64,000 nucleotides of DNA from Cydia pomonella (Eukaryota; Arthropoda; Insecta; Lepidoptera; Tortricidae). Made by a program: the position numbers and the translations under genes. Location: contig NC_084725.1 in the NCBI RefSeq assembly GCF_033807575.1, positions 4,995,001 to 5,059,000 of the forward strand. The letters are read 5' to 3'. The notes under the pieces were generated by a model. It ran no database searches, was not told where the DNA came from, and saw only the letters and a list, made by a program, of their open reading frames with translations. Positions 23,330-35,135 of this stretch are shown here, piece after piece. The stretch's first letter is position 1, and every line of letters begins with the position of its first letter.

Positions 23330-24075
23330 TGCAGGGCAACCTGCGCCCAGACCCAGACCGCCTAGCATGAGTTGCATTCTCGCGCGCGAGTCCATACCAC
23401 AGAATAAATAATAGTACTATCGTACAGAAATTACACTTCCTACAAAAGTTAAACAACGATTCAGGGACAAATCAGCCTGTCCCTTTCTAATGTATGGCAA
23501 TATCCCTTTCGGATATTTAGGGTTGTCAAAATTCAAACCATTATCTTAACAGTTTTGAATGATTCACGGTTAGTTTCACTAGAATTAAAAGGACCGGGAC
23601 ATTCGAATCAAACACGCGTAGTGACACTGTTTAGTGTAGTATGCTTGGATAGACCAACAAGTGTGGACGCGACCAGTGGAACGAACGTTGAAAGCGAACG
23701 CAACCGACGCACACAAATGAGACACACAACTTTGACACCCACCCGCTATCTCCAGTTACCCATGAACAAGATGCATGTAACTGCGTCGAAATATCGGGAG
23801 CTAATAAATAATATTAAAGGTAATCACGTTTCATATCCCGGTAATTTTAAGTCAAGTCATTATGTTATCTATGGTCGTGCACGCTTAGGGACAACCCTAA
23901 TAATTGCAAAACCTAATAATAAGTTGTGCCAACCCTAATAATTGCTCGGAGCAATGCTGGGTTGGACGGAGCCGAGAATGCCTGAAAGGAGTGTCCCCCA
24001 CTGTCCTTAAAGCGCGTCAGATGTAAGATGGATGTAGCATGAGTCGCGCGAGAACGCAACTCATGCTAGCAGGTC
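23330..24075. mobile_element. Possible element bounded by TAGCATGAGT inverted repeats
   Basis: TAGCATGAGTTGCATTCTCG (from 23362) and its near complement CGAGAACGCAACTCATGCTA (ending 24068) bracket about 700 bp. The right end is itself palindromic. A 127-codon frame at 23555-23938 inside has no recognised domain. Confidence 0.45.
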
Positions 24076-24211
24076 AGGTGGAACTGAAAATTATAGGTTT
24101 TGTATGTATGTATCTATTGTATGTACTTTTTGCACATGAAATTTACAAAAAAAAACATAGATCAAAATTGTAGACACAAAAAGTAGAAGCAGTAGTGGGT
24201 TTACGTATTGG

Positions 24212-24352
24212 TACAGTCACCTGCCATAATATTATTAATATGTTAATCAAGGACGCAAAAATATCTGATACAATCTTATTTGTAGAGCAATATGGGCGTT
24301 TCACATATTTTTGAGGCCTTCGAAAAGTAACATATTATTTCAGGTGACTGTA
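24212..24352. mobile_element. TA-flanked MITE (CAGTCACCTG ends)
   Basis: Left TACAGTCACCTG and right CAGGTGACTGTA are perfect inverted repeats, with the TA dinucleotide of Tc1/mariner insertions. Similarity continues outwards into TTGG/CCAA, so the exact end is uncertain. Confidence 0.75.
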
Positions 24353-24680
24353 CCAAACCTTGTATCTGCTTTTTTCACCTTTAAAAATAAGGGGGAAGTT
24401 AATTCGGCAATCATTATGCAGATAAACAATACACTTCTTTACTCGGCAGTCGTGTAAAACATCTAAATTTCTGACTGAAGACTCGTTCGACTAGCATCTT
24501 GATTCTTGAGAGATTTTCTCTAGGTAAGTAACTGGATCAAGAGTCTGGGCTATAACCGCGAAAATCGTCAATTGCGGGCATTTTTCTCTGTCACTCTAAT
24601 GACGTCTTAGTGAGAGTAAACGAGAAAGATCCCTGCAATTTAGTCACTCAGATACAAAAGGTGGTCTCTTGGATACGTTG

Positions 24681-24890
24681 CGCGTAATGGCCTAGTGAGT
24701 AGTGAACCTGCCTATAAAGCTGATGGTTCGAATCCCGGTAAGGGCATTTATTTATGTTGAGCACAGATATTTGTTCCTGTATGTCTGTTGTATTTATACA
24801 CGTATGTATATTGTCGCCTAGTACCCATAGTACAAGCTTTGCTTAGTTTTGGGCTAGATCGATCCGTGTAAGATTGTCCCCAAATATTGA
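24681..24890 (+). mobile_element. SINE-A, diverged copy
   Basis: Plus strand. A box TAATGGCCTAGTGAGTAGTG, B box GGTTCGAATCCC, body ATTTGTTCCTG, and the 3' end CGTGTAAGATTGTCCCC. Confidence 0.87.
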
Positions 24891-26068
24891 TTATTCTTTT
24901 CAGGGTTTTATATCTCAGCTGGTAATTAATGTCAGCTTATTATTATTTATTATACATTGACGCGGGTGAAAAGAAACGGATCCCTTTTTTTGACATAATT
25001 ATTGAAAGTCATAATGTAATGATTGTCAGATTATCATTAGTCATAATTCTGCAACCGTTATCTTCTCAGGATTTTCGTAAGGTTATCCTAAAGATAAGTT
25101 AGGTTAGGTTAAGTATGTTTTATGGCAATCCTGAAAAGTTACGAGTTTTTGAAAAAAAACTAAATTATGAGTAACGAAAATGCGGACAAACAATAAAATA
25201 CGACCTAAAACTTTATGGGAAACGATAGAGACATGAAAATAAACCTAACTGACCACAGACAAAGTACAAGTATTTAAGTATGTACCTTCGCCAGACGCCA
25301 CATATATAAACAGGCAGAACATGCTAGATATCGACCGAACGACGTAGTTCGAACAAAGAGTTACGAAATATTTGTTTTTACCGATTGCGATAAACACTAT
25401 CAGCTTACTCACGCGGTTATTTTAAGGTCGAGTTCTACGGATAAACAGCAAAACAAGTGGTCAATGGCTTCGCGCGAAAACAAATTAAATATGATCTCTA
25501 GACTGATCATGATGACATAGCCTGGTCTATCGCAAGATCATGCGGGTCTTCGATGATAATGATGCTAAACAAATAATCTTTAACAACAAAGAACCAAGTA
25601 CTTTAAAAAAGGGTTTAAGAAGCCAGTTATGTTCTTTAACAGCCATCCCACTTTACTAAATGGTGTTGAACAGGTTTCTCGGTTTTCCCAGGATTACCCC
25701 GTCAAATCCTGAAGGCAAGGTTTTACAAATCGGTGAAGCAATCTTGAAAAGATCGTCAATCATACTTATATAAAAACTCAAATTGTTTAAGTCCATAAAT
25801 TTAAAAAATTAATGCCACCGCTAGTTACCAAATATTTCTTAAAATTCTGAAAGTAGGAATAGGAAAATAGTTTGCTGGCGTGGTCACATCAATTGGTGAT
25901 TAGTATAATCGTGACGTAAATAAATACATATTAAAATGTATACATTTAGGGTTTAGGGCATTCCCCTTGTTAATACTCGTACCTGCCCGCATACTGACAA
26001 AGTACCTAACAGTATTGTCCCCTTGACTAAATATTGTCCACATAATTTATATCTGTGATATTGACTAA
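24891..26068. other. Non-coding stretch
   Basis: No gene, RNA gene or repeat recognised in this AT-rich block. Confidence 0.4.
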
Positions 26069-26314
26069 CGGCCCGATTCGAAGAATGATTAAGACACGTT
26101 TAAGATCTTGGAAAGATCTTTAAAAGATCGATAAATAAACGACATGTCAAAATTGAGGTTTATTTCGATTCCGCTGTGATCCCAATAAGATTTATCTATG
26201 ATATTTATAAGTGACATTGGTTGCCCGAATCGAGCTGCTTCTGTCAATTATACGACATACAAACGACATCTAAATAAGAACTTATCTAAACAGAACATTC
26301 TTCGAATCGGGCCG
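26069..26314. mobile_element. MITE family H, copy 1
   Basis: Perfect 19-bp ends: CGGCCCGATTCGAAGAATG (26069-26087) and its complement (26296-26314). The inside is AT-rich with AGATCTT repeats. Shared with 39314-39534. Confidence 0.88.
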
Positions 26315-27157
26315 ACAATGAGATTTACTGAAATAGTTGAAATAGATGCTGTTGATGTTTGTTAGAATTTGTTATGTTTATGTTCTTATTTTAAATCTTC
26401 ATTTTTTATGCCGTGAAACTAGTAATTTTGTTAATCGTTATAAAAAATTGTTCAAAACGTACAAACGATAACATTTGCACTCATTAGGTAAAACAGATGA
26501 TATTATTAACATTTATTTTTATAATCTGTTCTGATATAATTATATGAATTTACCACTATCTTTGGGCACAATTTCGGTATCTTTATTTACATATATAAGT
26601 ACCTACTTTATCAACTCCACACCATAAAGAATCTAATTCCGGCATAACGTCATTCGTATATATTCCAGTCTTATCTTCCAAATCAGCACTAGATAAGCAC
26701 AATAGGATGTTTTGAATTCATGAATCACAGAAATACATAAGTACCTAAAATAAAAAACGCACATATTTAATAAATAACCGATATTGATTCACTCAAAATG
26801 CTTCCGTTTCCAAAGAAATGAATCACTCACTAAATGGCGCCAATAGTCGAGCGCGCCATTACGCGTGTTTTTTTTTTCTAATTCAATGTCAATGACGCGT
26901 TTTGGATGCCGGTTCCTTATGTAATCTGACGTTTAATTTTGTAGTGTTGCGTAATGGACATTTGAAATAGTTGAATTAGCAATTCTTAGTATCGTAGAGG
27001 AAACTGATTCGAGATATGTAAGATACTTTTAGTATCGCAATATCTAAATATTGCGATACTAAAAGAGTAATAAATATTACACATTCATTTTATTTGATTT
27101 TGTGATTTGTCTACATATACTACGGTGCCATATTGGCAATGTTGAATTAAAAAAAAG
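26315..27157. other. Non-coding stretch with a perfect hairpin
   Basis: No gene. Bases 27026-27065 form a perfect 18-bp palindrome with a CTAA loop; the rest is AT-rich. Confidence 0.4.
27026..27065. repeat. Perfect 18-bp hairpin
   Basis: CTTTTAGTATCGCAATAT, loop CTAA, then its exact complement. Could be a minimal MITE or foldback remnant. Confidence 0.85.
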
Positions 27158-27240
27158 TACAGTCAGTAAAACTACTGTTTAGCAGTGTACAGGCCTGCAT
27201 ACATATTTGTATACCTAAGCTAATACTTTTGCTGATTGTA
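27158..27240. mobile_element. Very short TA-flanked MITE
   Basis: TACAGTCAGTAAAA at the left and TTTTGCTGATTGTA at the right. 83 bp in total; related in its ends to the elements at 37402 and 24212. Confidence 0.6.
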
Positions 27241-27264
27241 CGTGGTAATAATGACGCGCCATTT

Positions 27265-27785
27265 TTAGGGTTCCGTAGCCAAATGGCAAAAAACGGAACC
27301 CTTATAGATTCGTCATGTCCGTCTGTCTGTCCGATTCTGTCACAGACACTTTTTTCCGAAACTATAAAGCTATACTGTTCAAACTTGGTAAGTAGATGTA
27401 TTCTATGAACCGCATTATGATGTTTACACAAAAATAGAAAAAGAACTGAAACTCAAAAAATATTTTTTCATCAAACCCATACGTGTGGGGTATCTAGGGA
27501 TAGGTCTTCAAAAATGATATTTAGGTTTCTAATATCATTTTTTTCTAAGCTGAATAGTTTGCGCGAGAGACACTTCCAAAGTGAAAAAATGTGTGTCCCC
27601 CCCCTGTAACTTCTAAAATAACAGAATGAAAAATCTTAAAAAAATATATGATATACATTACCATGCGAACTACCACCGAAAATTGGTTTGAACCAGATCT
27701 AGTAAGTAGTTTTTTTTAATACGTCATAAATGGTACGGAACCCTTCATGGGCGAGTCCGACTCGCACTTGGCCGCTTTTTTAGCA
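27265..27785 (-). repeat. Dispersed GGGTTCC-type repeat, long copy
   Basis: Runs from AGGGTTCCGTAGCCAAATGG to GGGCGAGTCCGACTCGCAC on the plus strand, the complement of a very widespread lepidopteran repeat. Its right half (27470-27770) is nearly identical to 48419-48705. Confidence 0.8.
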
Positions 27786-28045
27786 TTTTGTTAACTATCA
27801 ACTGTCAAAAAACCATTTATTTCTAGAGTTCCTACGCCACGAAAATCGAAGAAAAATAGGAAATGTAGGAAATGAAAGGTCTTATTTTCCGGATAACATA
27901 GTCAAAATAACTATAAATAGTCATCTGCCTGTTGTAATTATTGGATATATACCAAAAGGAACACACTGACTGAATATAAGTCTGTTTATTTAGTTCCGAT
28001 TACAATGCTGGCCTGTCCTACTGTCAGACTTTCTAGTGGGAATTG
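27786..28045. other. Short non-coding stretch
   Basis: Nothing recognised. Confidence 0.35.
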
Positions 28046-28243
28046 CCTTACGCAGCGACTTACGTGAGTGAATAACTCGCGAACGCGAAGCTGCGCGGCG
28101 CGCGGCGCGGCGCGTGTAAATCAATCCTTTAATACGTATCGAAGTGTCCTACGTGGGCGATCTCGTTGCGAACGCGAATGCCGTGGCCCGCCGCGCTGCT
28201 TCGCGTTCGTGAGTTATTCGCTCACGTAAGCCGCTGCGTTAGG
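28046..28243. mobile_element. Foldback MITE, GC-rich centre
   Basis: Arms of about 46 bp, starting CCTTACGCAGCGACTTACG at the left, pair with 28198-28243 with only a few mismatches. The centre has (GGCGC)n CpG-rich runs. Confidence 0.85.
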
Positions 28244-28604
28244 ATGTAGGCTATATGTACCATTAAATTTTATTGGCCTTTATCTGTTTTTTCCCGAATG
28301 AAGAAAATAAAATTAAAAATATGCAAAGTCATTAATTCGATCAATATCGAGAATAAAAATGCTTACAATAAGATATCGATTGTCATTTTTTTCGAATAAA
28401 AAAGATAAGGGACGATTAAATTAATTATAATGATGATCTGGTATGGTAAATTCCACATTATCTGTACACTATCATGTCTAATTTGATAATGCATTAGCAA
28501 ACAGGTGCAGGTGGCTTATTATGTAATAATTTTAAATCAAAGGTAATTAAGATTAAAACATTTTTTTTTGTAATAAATTACAGTAATACCTTTTTTATAG
28601 TACG
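28244..28604. other. Non-coding stretch
   Basis: AT-rich; no gene or repeat recognised. Confidence 0.35.
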
Positions 28605-28745
28605 TCGGTGGCAAACAAGCATACGGCCCGCCTGATGGTAAGCAGTCTCCGTAGCCTATGTACGCCGGCAACTCCAGAGGAGCTACATGCGCGTTGCCGA
28701 TCCTAAACCCGCCTCCCCCTCGTTGAGCTACCCACCGTCGTTGAT
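28605..28745 (+). repeat. Repeat family J, copy 1
   Basis: GGTGGCAAACAAGCATACGG, CTGATGGTAAGCAGTCTCCG and CTCCAGAGGAGCTACATGCG: a very common lepidopteran dispersed sequence. Non-coding. Also at 28938, 32785 and 45225 (minus). Confidence 0.85.
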
Positions 28746-28937
28746 ACCTACGATTTTATATTTTTATTAAGTTTGGATTTTACGAAACAAAAACTAAGAA
28801 TCCCTCCAGCAGGCGTATGAGCTTGAAATAAATTAATATCTTTAGTCAATCTGTTTAAATAATTATCCGATGGTGAATTAAAAAATGACAAGCTTAGAGT
28901 TACCTTGGTTTTATCATTTGATCCGGGATTTTTTAAT

Positions 28938-29190
28938 ACTAGATCGGTGGCAAACAAGCATACGATCCTGATGGTAAGCAGTCTCCGTAGTCTATGGACG
29001 CCTGCACCTCCAGAGGTTTTACATGCGCATACTCGTTGAGCTCAGAGGGCCTACCGCGAACCACGTTCGACGTGTTGCCTCCCTGTCACGCTTACGTACG
29101 AATTTATAAGTGCGACAGAGAGGTAACACGTCGAACGTGGTTCGCGGTAGGCCCTCTGACAACCTTACCGGACACAACACCTGAACATTA
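28938..29190 (+). repeat. Repeat family J, copy 2, split by a MITE
   Basis: The left part (28938-29041) matches copy 1 up to CTCGTTGAGC. The expected continuation (CAACCTTAC...ACACAACAC) appears only after 29159, so the palindromic element 29042-29159 was inserted here. Confidence 0.75.
29042..29159. mobile_element. 118-bp near-perfect hairpin MITE
   Basis: Two arms of about 50 bp beginning TCAGAGGGCCTACCGCGAAC differ at only a few positions. The sub-palindrome CACGTTCGACGTG lies in each arm. Inserted in repeat J. Confidence 0.88.
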
Positions 29191-29479
29191 TTTTCCTTTT
29201 TCTTTATGTCATATAATATAGTATATTACCCCCTACAAATGAGGGATTTTAATACAATTAACCATAATTCCTCGATGACTCCTACTGACTAGTTTCTGGC
29301 AGGAAATTCCAATGATATTTGTTAGGCATATCTTTTTAGGATGCCAGTATATTTACGACACGATGTAACAGGTGTATCAAAAACGCGATAAGAAAGAAAT
29401 ATATCTAATGTTTCATGTAGGTTTAAAGTCCATCGAATGGTGTATCAAAATGAAGAGACTGTTATTACGTATATAAACA
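29191..29479. other. Non-coding stretch
   Basis: Nothing recognised. Confidence 0.35.
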
Positions 29480-29695
29480 AATTTTAATAATGATATAAAT
29501 TTTATTTACAATAACAGTGTAAATAATGGATATATACAGAGGTGTTACTATACCTAGCTTAAATCTAAAATAGGCCCTTGAGGCATTGTATAACCAAGGA
29601 TGCTGGCGGTTCTCGTTGTATCGCAATGCTGATACGTTGTGTTAGGAAGCCCAGCTCTTCGGTTACAAGTTTCGCGATTCAGAAACCAAACAGTC
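29480..29695 (-). mobile_element. Retroelement 3' end, family R (copy 2)
   Basis: The minus strand reads FLTQRISIAIQRE..., then a broken ASLVIQCLKGL frame; the tail contains the complement of the CTCTGTATATATCC block shared with 36380 and 12590. Frame-shifted remnant. Confidence 0.72.
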
Positions 29696-29794
29696 ATATA
29701 AACATTAAAAAGGCAATACAAAATATGTACTACAACAAAAGAAAAAGGCAACGAAAAGACCTGAAGGTTCATAGTTATTAATAAATAATCTTAT

Positions 29795-29814
29795 ACCTTT
29801 AAACGAGCAATTCT

Positions 29815-29853
<39 letters not shown>

Positions 29854-30260
29854 CTGTGATCTCGGAAACGGCTCTAACGATTTCGCTGAAATTTGGTATA
29901 TGGGGGTTTTTGGGGGTATACAATCTATCTAGATTAGTCTTATGTTTGGGAAAACGCGTGTTTTCGAGTTTTCATGCGTTTTTCTTTCGACGCAGAATAT
30001 GGTCGCTAATTTCGTGTTGCCGGCCACTGTCCGTCTGGTCCAGCGGGTTAAGACGCGGACTGCTACGGGTTCGAATCTCGCCCGGTGACTAACTTTTGTT
30101 TTTTTTTAATATGTTCAAGTTTATATATAATTTTTTAATTTTTATTGTTTTAGACAAGTTTAATTTAGTAAAAAAATGTAGTTAAGATTATCACCTATAC
30201 ACCACCATAAATATTACAATAAATAGTTATAACCGAGCAAAGCTCGGTCGCCCAGGTACT
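29795..30260 (+). repeat. Composite repeat with (TA)n, tRNA-like core and GAGCAAAGCTCGG end
   Basis: AAACGAGCAATTCTTG, then (TA)n at about 29817-29850, then CTCGGAAACGGCTCTAACG. A tRNA-like block at 30035-30090 (CAGCGGGTTAAGACGCGG; B box GGTTCGAATC) follows, and the end is ACCGAGCAAAGCTCGGTCGC. The terminal hairpin and flanks recur in Lepidoptera; the class is uncertain (a Helitron-like end is possible). Confidence 0.6.
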
Positions 30261-31239
30261 GTTAACTAAAATAAGTACTTATAGGTAAGTACAAGTATAT
30301 CTAATGTATTAGATAGAAAATGAACTGCATGCAACATAAATATATAAGTACCTGGGTACTAAAACAATTTACGTTTCACAATATTTTTTAAACTAGCCAA
30401 TGAACTTTGAAAGCAATCTACATCGTATAAATGTTTATAAAAGTAACTCGGAACTCGTCTGAAAAAAAGTATGTCTGGAATAGTTCTTCACAGAAAAAAG
30501 AAACAGCGATCGAGGGCGTAGGGGGCGGATGGGGGTGATATTTGAGATGATGAGATGCTGGCTGTACCACGGTCAATTAATTTCAATGATCTTGAGACCA
30601 GTCCTGTGACAACAGCAATTTCTCCGAAACGCTGATCATAATCAAGGCCGACGAATACAGGAAATACAGATACGCTTAGTCATCGGTGAATTCCCAATAT
30701 ATAGGCAAACTAGCTTCGGTCCGTCACTTCGTCTGCGTTGAACTAGTATTTCCGTATTTTTCCAAGTATTGTAATACATTTTCACTCTTTTAAAATTGAT
30801 TTCCATGATAAAAAAAATATCCCATGACCTTTCACTATCTTTATAGAAAATTTCAATTTTTTCAGCGATTTAAGCTTGCACATGTAACAGTAGACTCAAA
30901 GTTGCTTTCGTTTTTATAATAGTATTAAATAGGCCAATTATTATGTAGGAATAAGCATGGATTGCAGTACTTTCGAGTCGAACTATGACATACAAAGGAA
31001 TACTAAGAGGCATAAGTTGTATAAAATATTGAAATAATAAATTTTAAAGTTGTGAAGCCTACACATACTCGTAGCATGAACCCTCTATAATGCGTTAAAT
31101 AGCCGCAAATGACGGCCAGCATAAAAATAAACTGTTTTGTTACCGCTATTGCTATACTAGAAAATTGTATTATTGCGTAATAATAACGTCGATATCTATT
31201 TAATAACCACATGCAAATTATTAAAATCTCTGAAAAACT
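30261..31239. other. Non-coding stretch
   Basis: No gene or repeat recognised. Confidence 0.35.
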
Positions 31240-31457
31240 CTTACCAGTCGCTTTTCTATGAAAAACATCATGAGGAAACCGGAATCCCAATAAGGCCTAG
31301 TTTACCCTCTGGATTGGAAGGTCAGATGGCAGTCACTTTCGTAAAAACTAGTGCCTACACCAATTCCTGGAATTAGTTGCCACACGGACCCCAGCCGCGG
31401 CAAAGGACATGAGCCGTGGCAAAATGCCGGAATAACTTGAGGAAGATGATGATGAAA
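31240..31457 (+). mobile_element. SINE-B, 5'-truncated copy
   Basis: Begins at TTACCAGTCGCTTTTC, continues with GGTCAGATGGCAGTCAC and AATTAGTTGCCACACGG, and ends in (GAT)n. The tRNA-like head is absent. Confidence 0.85.
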
Positions 31458-31459
31458 AA

Positions 31460-31500
31460 ATTGGTTTCCGAACCATCAATTTGATTGTTCGGAAACCAAT
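31460..31500. repeat. 20-bp hairpin next to SINE-B
   Basis: ATTGGTTTCCGAACCATCAA pairs with TTGATTGTTCGGAAACCAAT, with one mismatch and a single-base loop. It abuts the SINE tail. Confidence 0.85.
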
Positions 31501-31959
31501 GTTGGTTGGAAACAAAGTTTAATGATTAATGTTTCAAAGTAACCCCAGTATACGGTGTATGTTTAAAATATTATCATATTATCGTGTTTGCGATTATAAA
31601 TTATAAATTGTAAACATACGTACTAGCTAATAATATAGGCATTATTTGCTGAATGCGGTTATTCCCCTAAATATTATTTGATAAGCTGATTTAGTATCGG
31701 TATATCTTATCATTTATCAGCATTATTAGCCTATCAGGTCAATTCGAACGTAGACTGACATCTAAATGATGACATTTAGTTATCGTGCATTTCCTTCGTA
31801 CTTGTCTGTACGTACTTGCAAATAATCTATCATATTATTCAGATACATTTTTTAATAATTTCTCAAAAACGGGTCTAGCGATTTCAATGAAATGTACAAT
31901 ATAGGGACGTAAGGAAACGAGAATTCGATTAAAAGATAATGCATTTTAAAATTAATTTG
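31501..31959. other. Non-coding stretch
   Basis: AT-rich. A phrase near 31855-31915 (CTCAAAAACGGGTCTAGCG) resembles the 29855 part of the composite repeat. Confidence 0.35.
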
Positions 31960-32090
31960 CGGATCTGCGCGATCATCGAGTCAAGGATTGGCGAGCAGTC
32001 GCCCAGGACCGAAAAAAGTGGCGCTGTCTTGTGTTCGAGGCCAAGTCTCATTTTGGGTCACTGAGCCAACGGAGTAAACTAGGAAGTTTG
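31960..32090 (+). mobile_element. LINE 3' end remnant
   Basis: TGGCGAGCAGTCGCCCAGGACC, then AAGTGGCGCTGTCTTGTG, TCGAGGCCAAGTCTC and CTGAGCCAACGGAGTAA give the W-R-...-H-F-G-S-L-S-Q-R-S-K-type terminus of RTE-like LINEs. Related to 9965-10195. Confidence 0.75.
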
Positions 32091-32342
32091 CCCGAGATTT
32101 TTCGGTAGCCCGGTGAATATTAAATTGTAAAGTAATATGCGACTTTCATAACAAAGGCTTACGGGCGAAAAATCGATAGGTTAAAATGTTAGTAAGATCC
32201 ACGTTTGAGTGATTTTATTTCAAAAATTCAATATTTATAAAACACTTTCATTGTTGTGTATGAACCCCCAATCCGCATTGGGGTAACGTGGCTACCCATT
32301 TTGCCACGTACAGTCGGACATATGTATATTATTATATATGTG

Positions 32343-32472
32343 GTCATGCGGCGGTATTATGGTTCCATTTTTATCACTTGTCACTGTGCCCGTCACTTTC
32401 GCGCTTACATATTTGTTAGAACATGACAGGTATCGTGACAAATGATAAAGAGCCGACCATCTTAGCCCTAAT
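32343..32472 (-). mobile_element. MITE family G, copy 2
   Basis: Complement of GGGCTAAGATGGTCGGCTC ... GTGACGGGCACAGTGACAAG ... AAAATGGAACCAT, matching 22174 and 40850. Confidence 0.82.
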
Positions 32473-32784
32473 GATGGTGATACAATTGTTTATAAAGTTT
32501 AATTTCATGATTTTTTTAATGAATGCCTGCAATAAACAGCAGTTTAAAAAAATATTGCCGCTATTGTACCTATTGGTACGAGCGAAGAAGTACGATACCT
32601 AAATAACATCATAAAGATATTATTCTTATGTGAGTGTACGTTCGAATTGGCCTGTGTGACGTTCGATTAAATACATATTATTCAACACGTGAGATGGGTA
32701 TTTATTACGCAATATTGGTATCCATTTTATATTGCCGGTTTTCTGCGGTTTCAATTCCAGTATTAAAAAACTTGATGTCATATA

Positions 32785-32890
32785 TTCTATATAGGTGATC
32801 AAAAAGTGCACGGTCCGCTTTATGGTAAGTGAACATGTTAGTTTATGGACGCTTGTAACCCTAGATGTTACATAAGTGTTGTATAGTACC
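32785..32890 (+). repeat. Repeat family J, degenerate copy
   Basis: GCACGGTCCGCTTTATGGTA, AGTTTATGGACGCTTGTAAC and ATGTTACATAAGTG follow the family J order with many substitutions. Confidence 0.6.
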
Positions 32891-34534
32891 AATGTATGAG
32901 TAGATATTCAATTACGTGTTAATTTTTTCGTAATATATTTTATCTTTGTTTAATAATGTTGACATGTACCTAATGAGAAATTGTGTTTACAATAACAATA
33001 TACATAATATGCATTAACAGTTTTCGTCTATAAAATAAAACCTACTAGAGTTTCCCGGGACATCGTCCTCAGGACGCTTGCTGCATTTCCTCGTTGAATT
33101 GCCAGACTTAGCCGCTGGGCGAAATATTACGTCTTAAATTCAACTCAGATAAAGTAATTTTATACTAAGATAGAAGTCATAATGGTTGTTTATAGAACTT
33201 AAATAAGGCAAATTTGAAATAACAGTTTATACAAACTGGCGAAAAAGTCCAACGATTCAGAGTTATACAAACATTATAGGTACCTACAAAGGAGCTTGAT
33301 CAATCGAATGCTGTCATTCAATGTTTTTTCCTTAAATTATTGGTGGTTAGGTACTAAGACTCCTAATAATACTTTAAATAATTCTCTTAACTGACCATTT
33401 GTGGACCTTACGTCGCCGCAACAAGGCTTACGCATGTTCAGTTAAAAGTGGGGTATCATCAGATAATTGAACGAGTCATACGAGTTTCGAAATATGGTTG
33501 GCTAAAGAAAATATAACTATAGTAACTCGCAACGTTCTAAGAGACGCAATTTCGTTAAAAATAAGCAGGGTTTTGCTGAACTCCATATTAGTCCATATAA
33601 GAAAAGCTTCCATAGGCTCAATATTACTTTCTTTTTTTGTACACATAAGTACATTCAAATTATATGTTGACGTATATTATCTACTAATTAAAAAGACATA
33701 GCGGAGACCGTCTTTTGTCACATGTTATTTTATTTGTAAATTATACGTATTCATATTAATAAGTCTACGTTTAGTTGAATGTACATGTTGTTGTAAATAC
33801 CTAGTAAATGTAATAAGTGAAATGTGGCTACATCCGTCTGCGGAAAAATTCGTAAACGAGAGCATTTTTTTTTTCAACTGTAAGCGATAACGTGAGTGCC
33901 GTCTATTTTTGATTGCTGGAACAAGTGCACTGTTTTATAAAAACGAGCTCGTGCACGGAATTCCCCACAGACGTATTTAGCCACATAAAAAACATGTTTG
34001 TTCTTCTTTGTTAAAGTGTTAATCTACCCTACAAATATTGTGTGTGGTGACACATAATGTTCGCTTACCTTTAAAGTAACGCTTAATCTAAACTAAACGT
34101 TTCATTTGAATACAACATTATATTTTATTTTTCATAAAACCACTACATCAACCATCACGTTTTGCAAATTAAATCACGACAAGGTTCCAAACACGATTAT
34201 TTTCATATGCAGTCGTACTATCAACCCTGTTAACTCACCATTCATGGTTTTTATTACAACGAGATAAAGTCTACAATGGTCATTTAAATATGTTGTAGTT
34301 AGTACTTTGTCGTATCACGTTGGAATCACGCGGAGTCTGCTGATAACGCGCGGTTCGGAATTTTATCGAAATAGGCATACAATGGACGTTGCGCAATGAC
34401 ATAATAGTTTAGCTATCTAGAAGAATAACAGCTTAAGCCGTGTAATACATAGTATCACGTGTTTTATAAATACCGTAGTATTAAAAGGACCAATGCAGGC
34501 ACAATGCTTAGAATTAAATTAAAAGTAGACAAAC
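32891..34534. other. Long non-coding stretch
   Basis: No gene or clear repeat. E-box at 34456-34461. Overlapping frames near 33476-33701 on both strands look fortuitous. Confidence 0.4.
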
Positions 34535-34612
34535 TCACTGTCTCGGGTGAGAACTCGCGACTCCAGAATACCAGCCCGATGCTCTATTAACTGAGCTATC
34601 GAGAGATTGTGG
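34535..34612 (-). repeat. tRNA-like sequence (SINE head or tRNA pseudogene)
   Basis: On the minus strand: TAGCTCAGTTAATAGAGC (D arm and A box), then CGGGCTGGTATTCTGGAG (anticodon arm region) and GCGAGTTCTCACCCG (T arm and B box). The acceptor stem pairs poorly, so it is not a working tRNA. It may be the head of a third SINE family. Confidence 0.6.
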
Positions 34613-34766
34613 TATCGTTGGAAGGCGTTTAGGCTTATAAAAAGAATTAAATGCTGGTACATCTGAATTGACTTCCCAAATGTGATTTTGAATGCTTAGT
34701 TGAGGCCACGGACTGGACGCACGTGGTGCGCGGCGCAGCGAGCGGGGCGGCAAATGCTACAATTTC

Positions 34767-35025
34767 GACGACCGGTTTGGCCTAGTGGGTAGTGACCCTG
34801 CCTACGAAGCTGATGGTCCCGGGTTCAAATCCTGGTAAAGGCATTCATTCGTGTGATGAGCATGGATATTTGTTCCTGAGTCATGGGTGTTTTCTGTGTA
34901 TTTAAGTATTTATAATTATATATTAAATATATCGTTGTCTAGGTACCTACAACACAAGCCTTATTGAGCTTACTGTGGGACTTAGTCAATTTGTGTAATA
35001 ATGTCCTATAATATAAAAAAAAAAG
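34767..35025 (+). mobile_element. SINE-A, complete copy
   Basis: Plus strand, from GACGACCGGTTTGGCC through GGTTCAAATCCTGG, GAGCATGGATATTTG and AAGCCTTATTGAGC to AATGTCCTATAATAT and an A-rich tail. The best full-length representative; it also shows the expected structure of the split copy at 49269. Confidence 0.92.
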
Positions 35026-35029
35026 AATC

Positions 35030-35135
35030 TGTTTTGGAGAACAGCGGCGGAGAGCGGCCGCTGGCCGTGCCGCCCGCCACCCGCTCGTCGCGCCGCGCGC
35101 CGTGCGCGTCCAGTCTGCGGCCTCAGTGTTTTGCC
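35030..35135. other. GC-rich island of unknown origin
   Basis: GAGAGCGGCCGCTGG and CGCGCCGCGCGCCGTGCGCG stand out strongly against AT-rich flanks, right after a SINE. Likely a fragment of another element; no coding domain seen. Confidence 0.4.

Noticed and set aside
23555..23938. 127-codon plus-strand frame
   Set aside because: No domain, signal or composition resembling a protein; inside a possible repeat element.
29705..29923. Frames encoding long Tyr-Ile runs
   Set aside because: Translation of a (TA)n microsatellite.
34535..34612. Functional tRNA gene
   Set aside because: A and B boxes are present but the acceptor stem does not pair well; kept only as a tRNA-like repeat.
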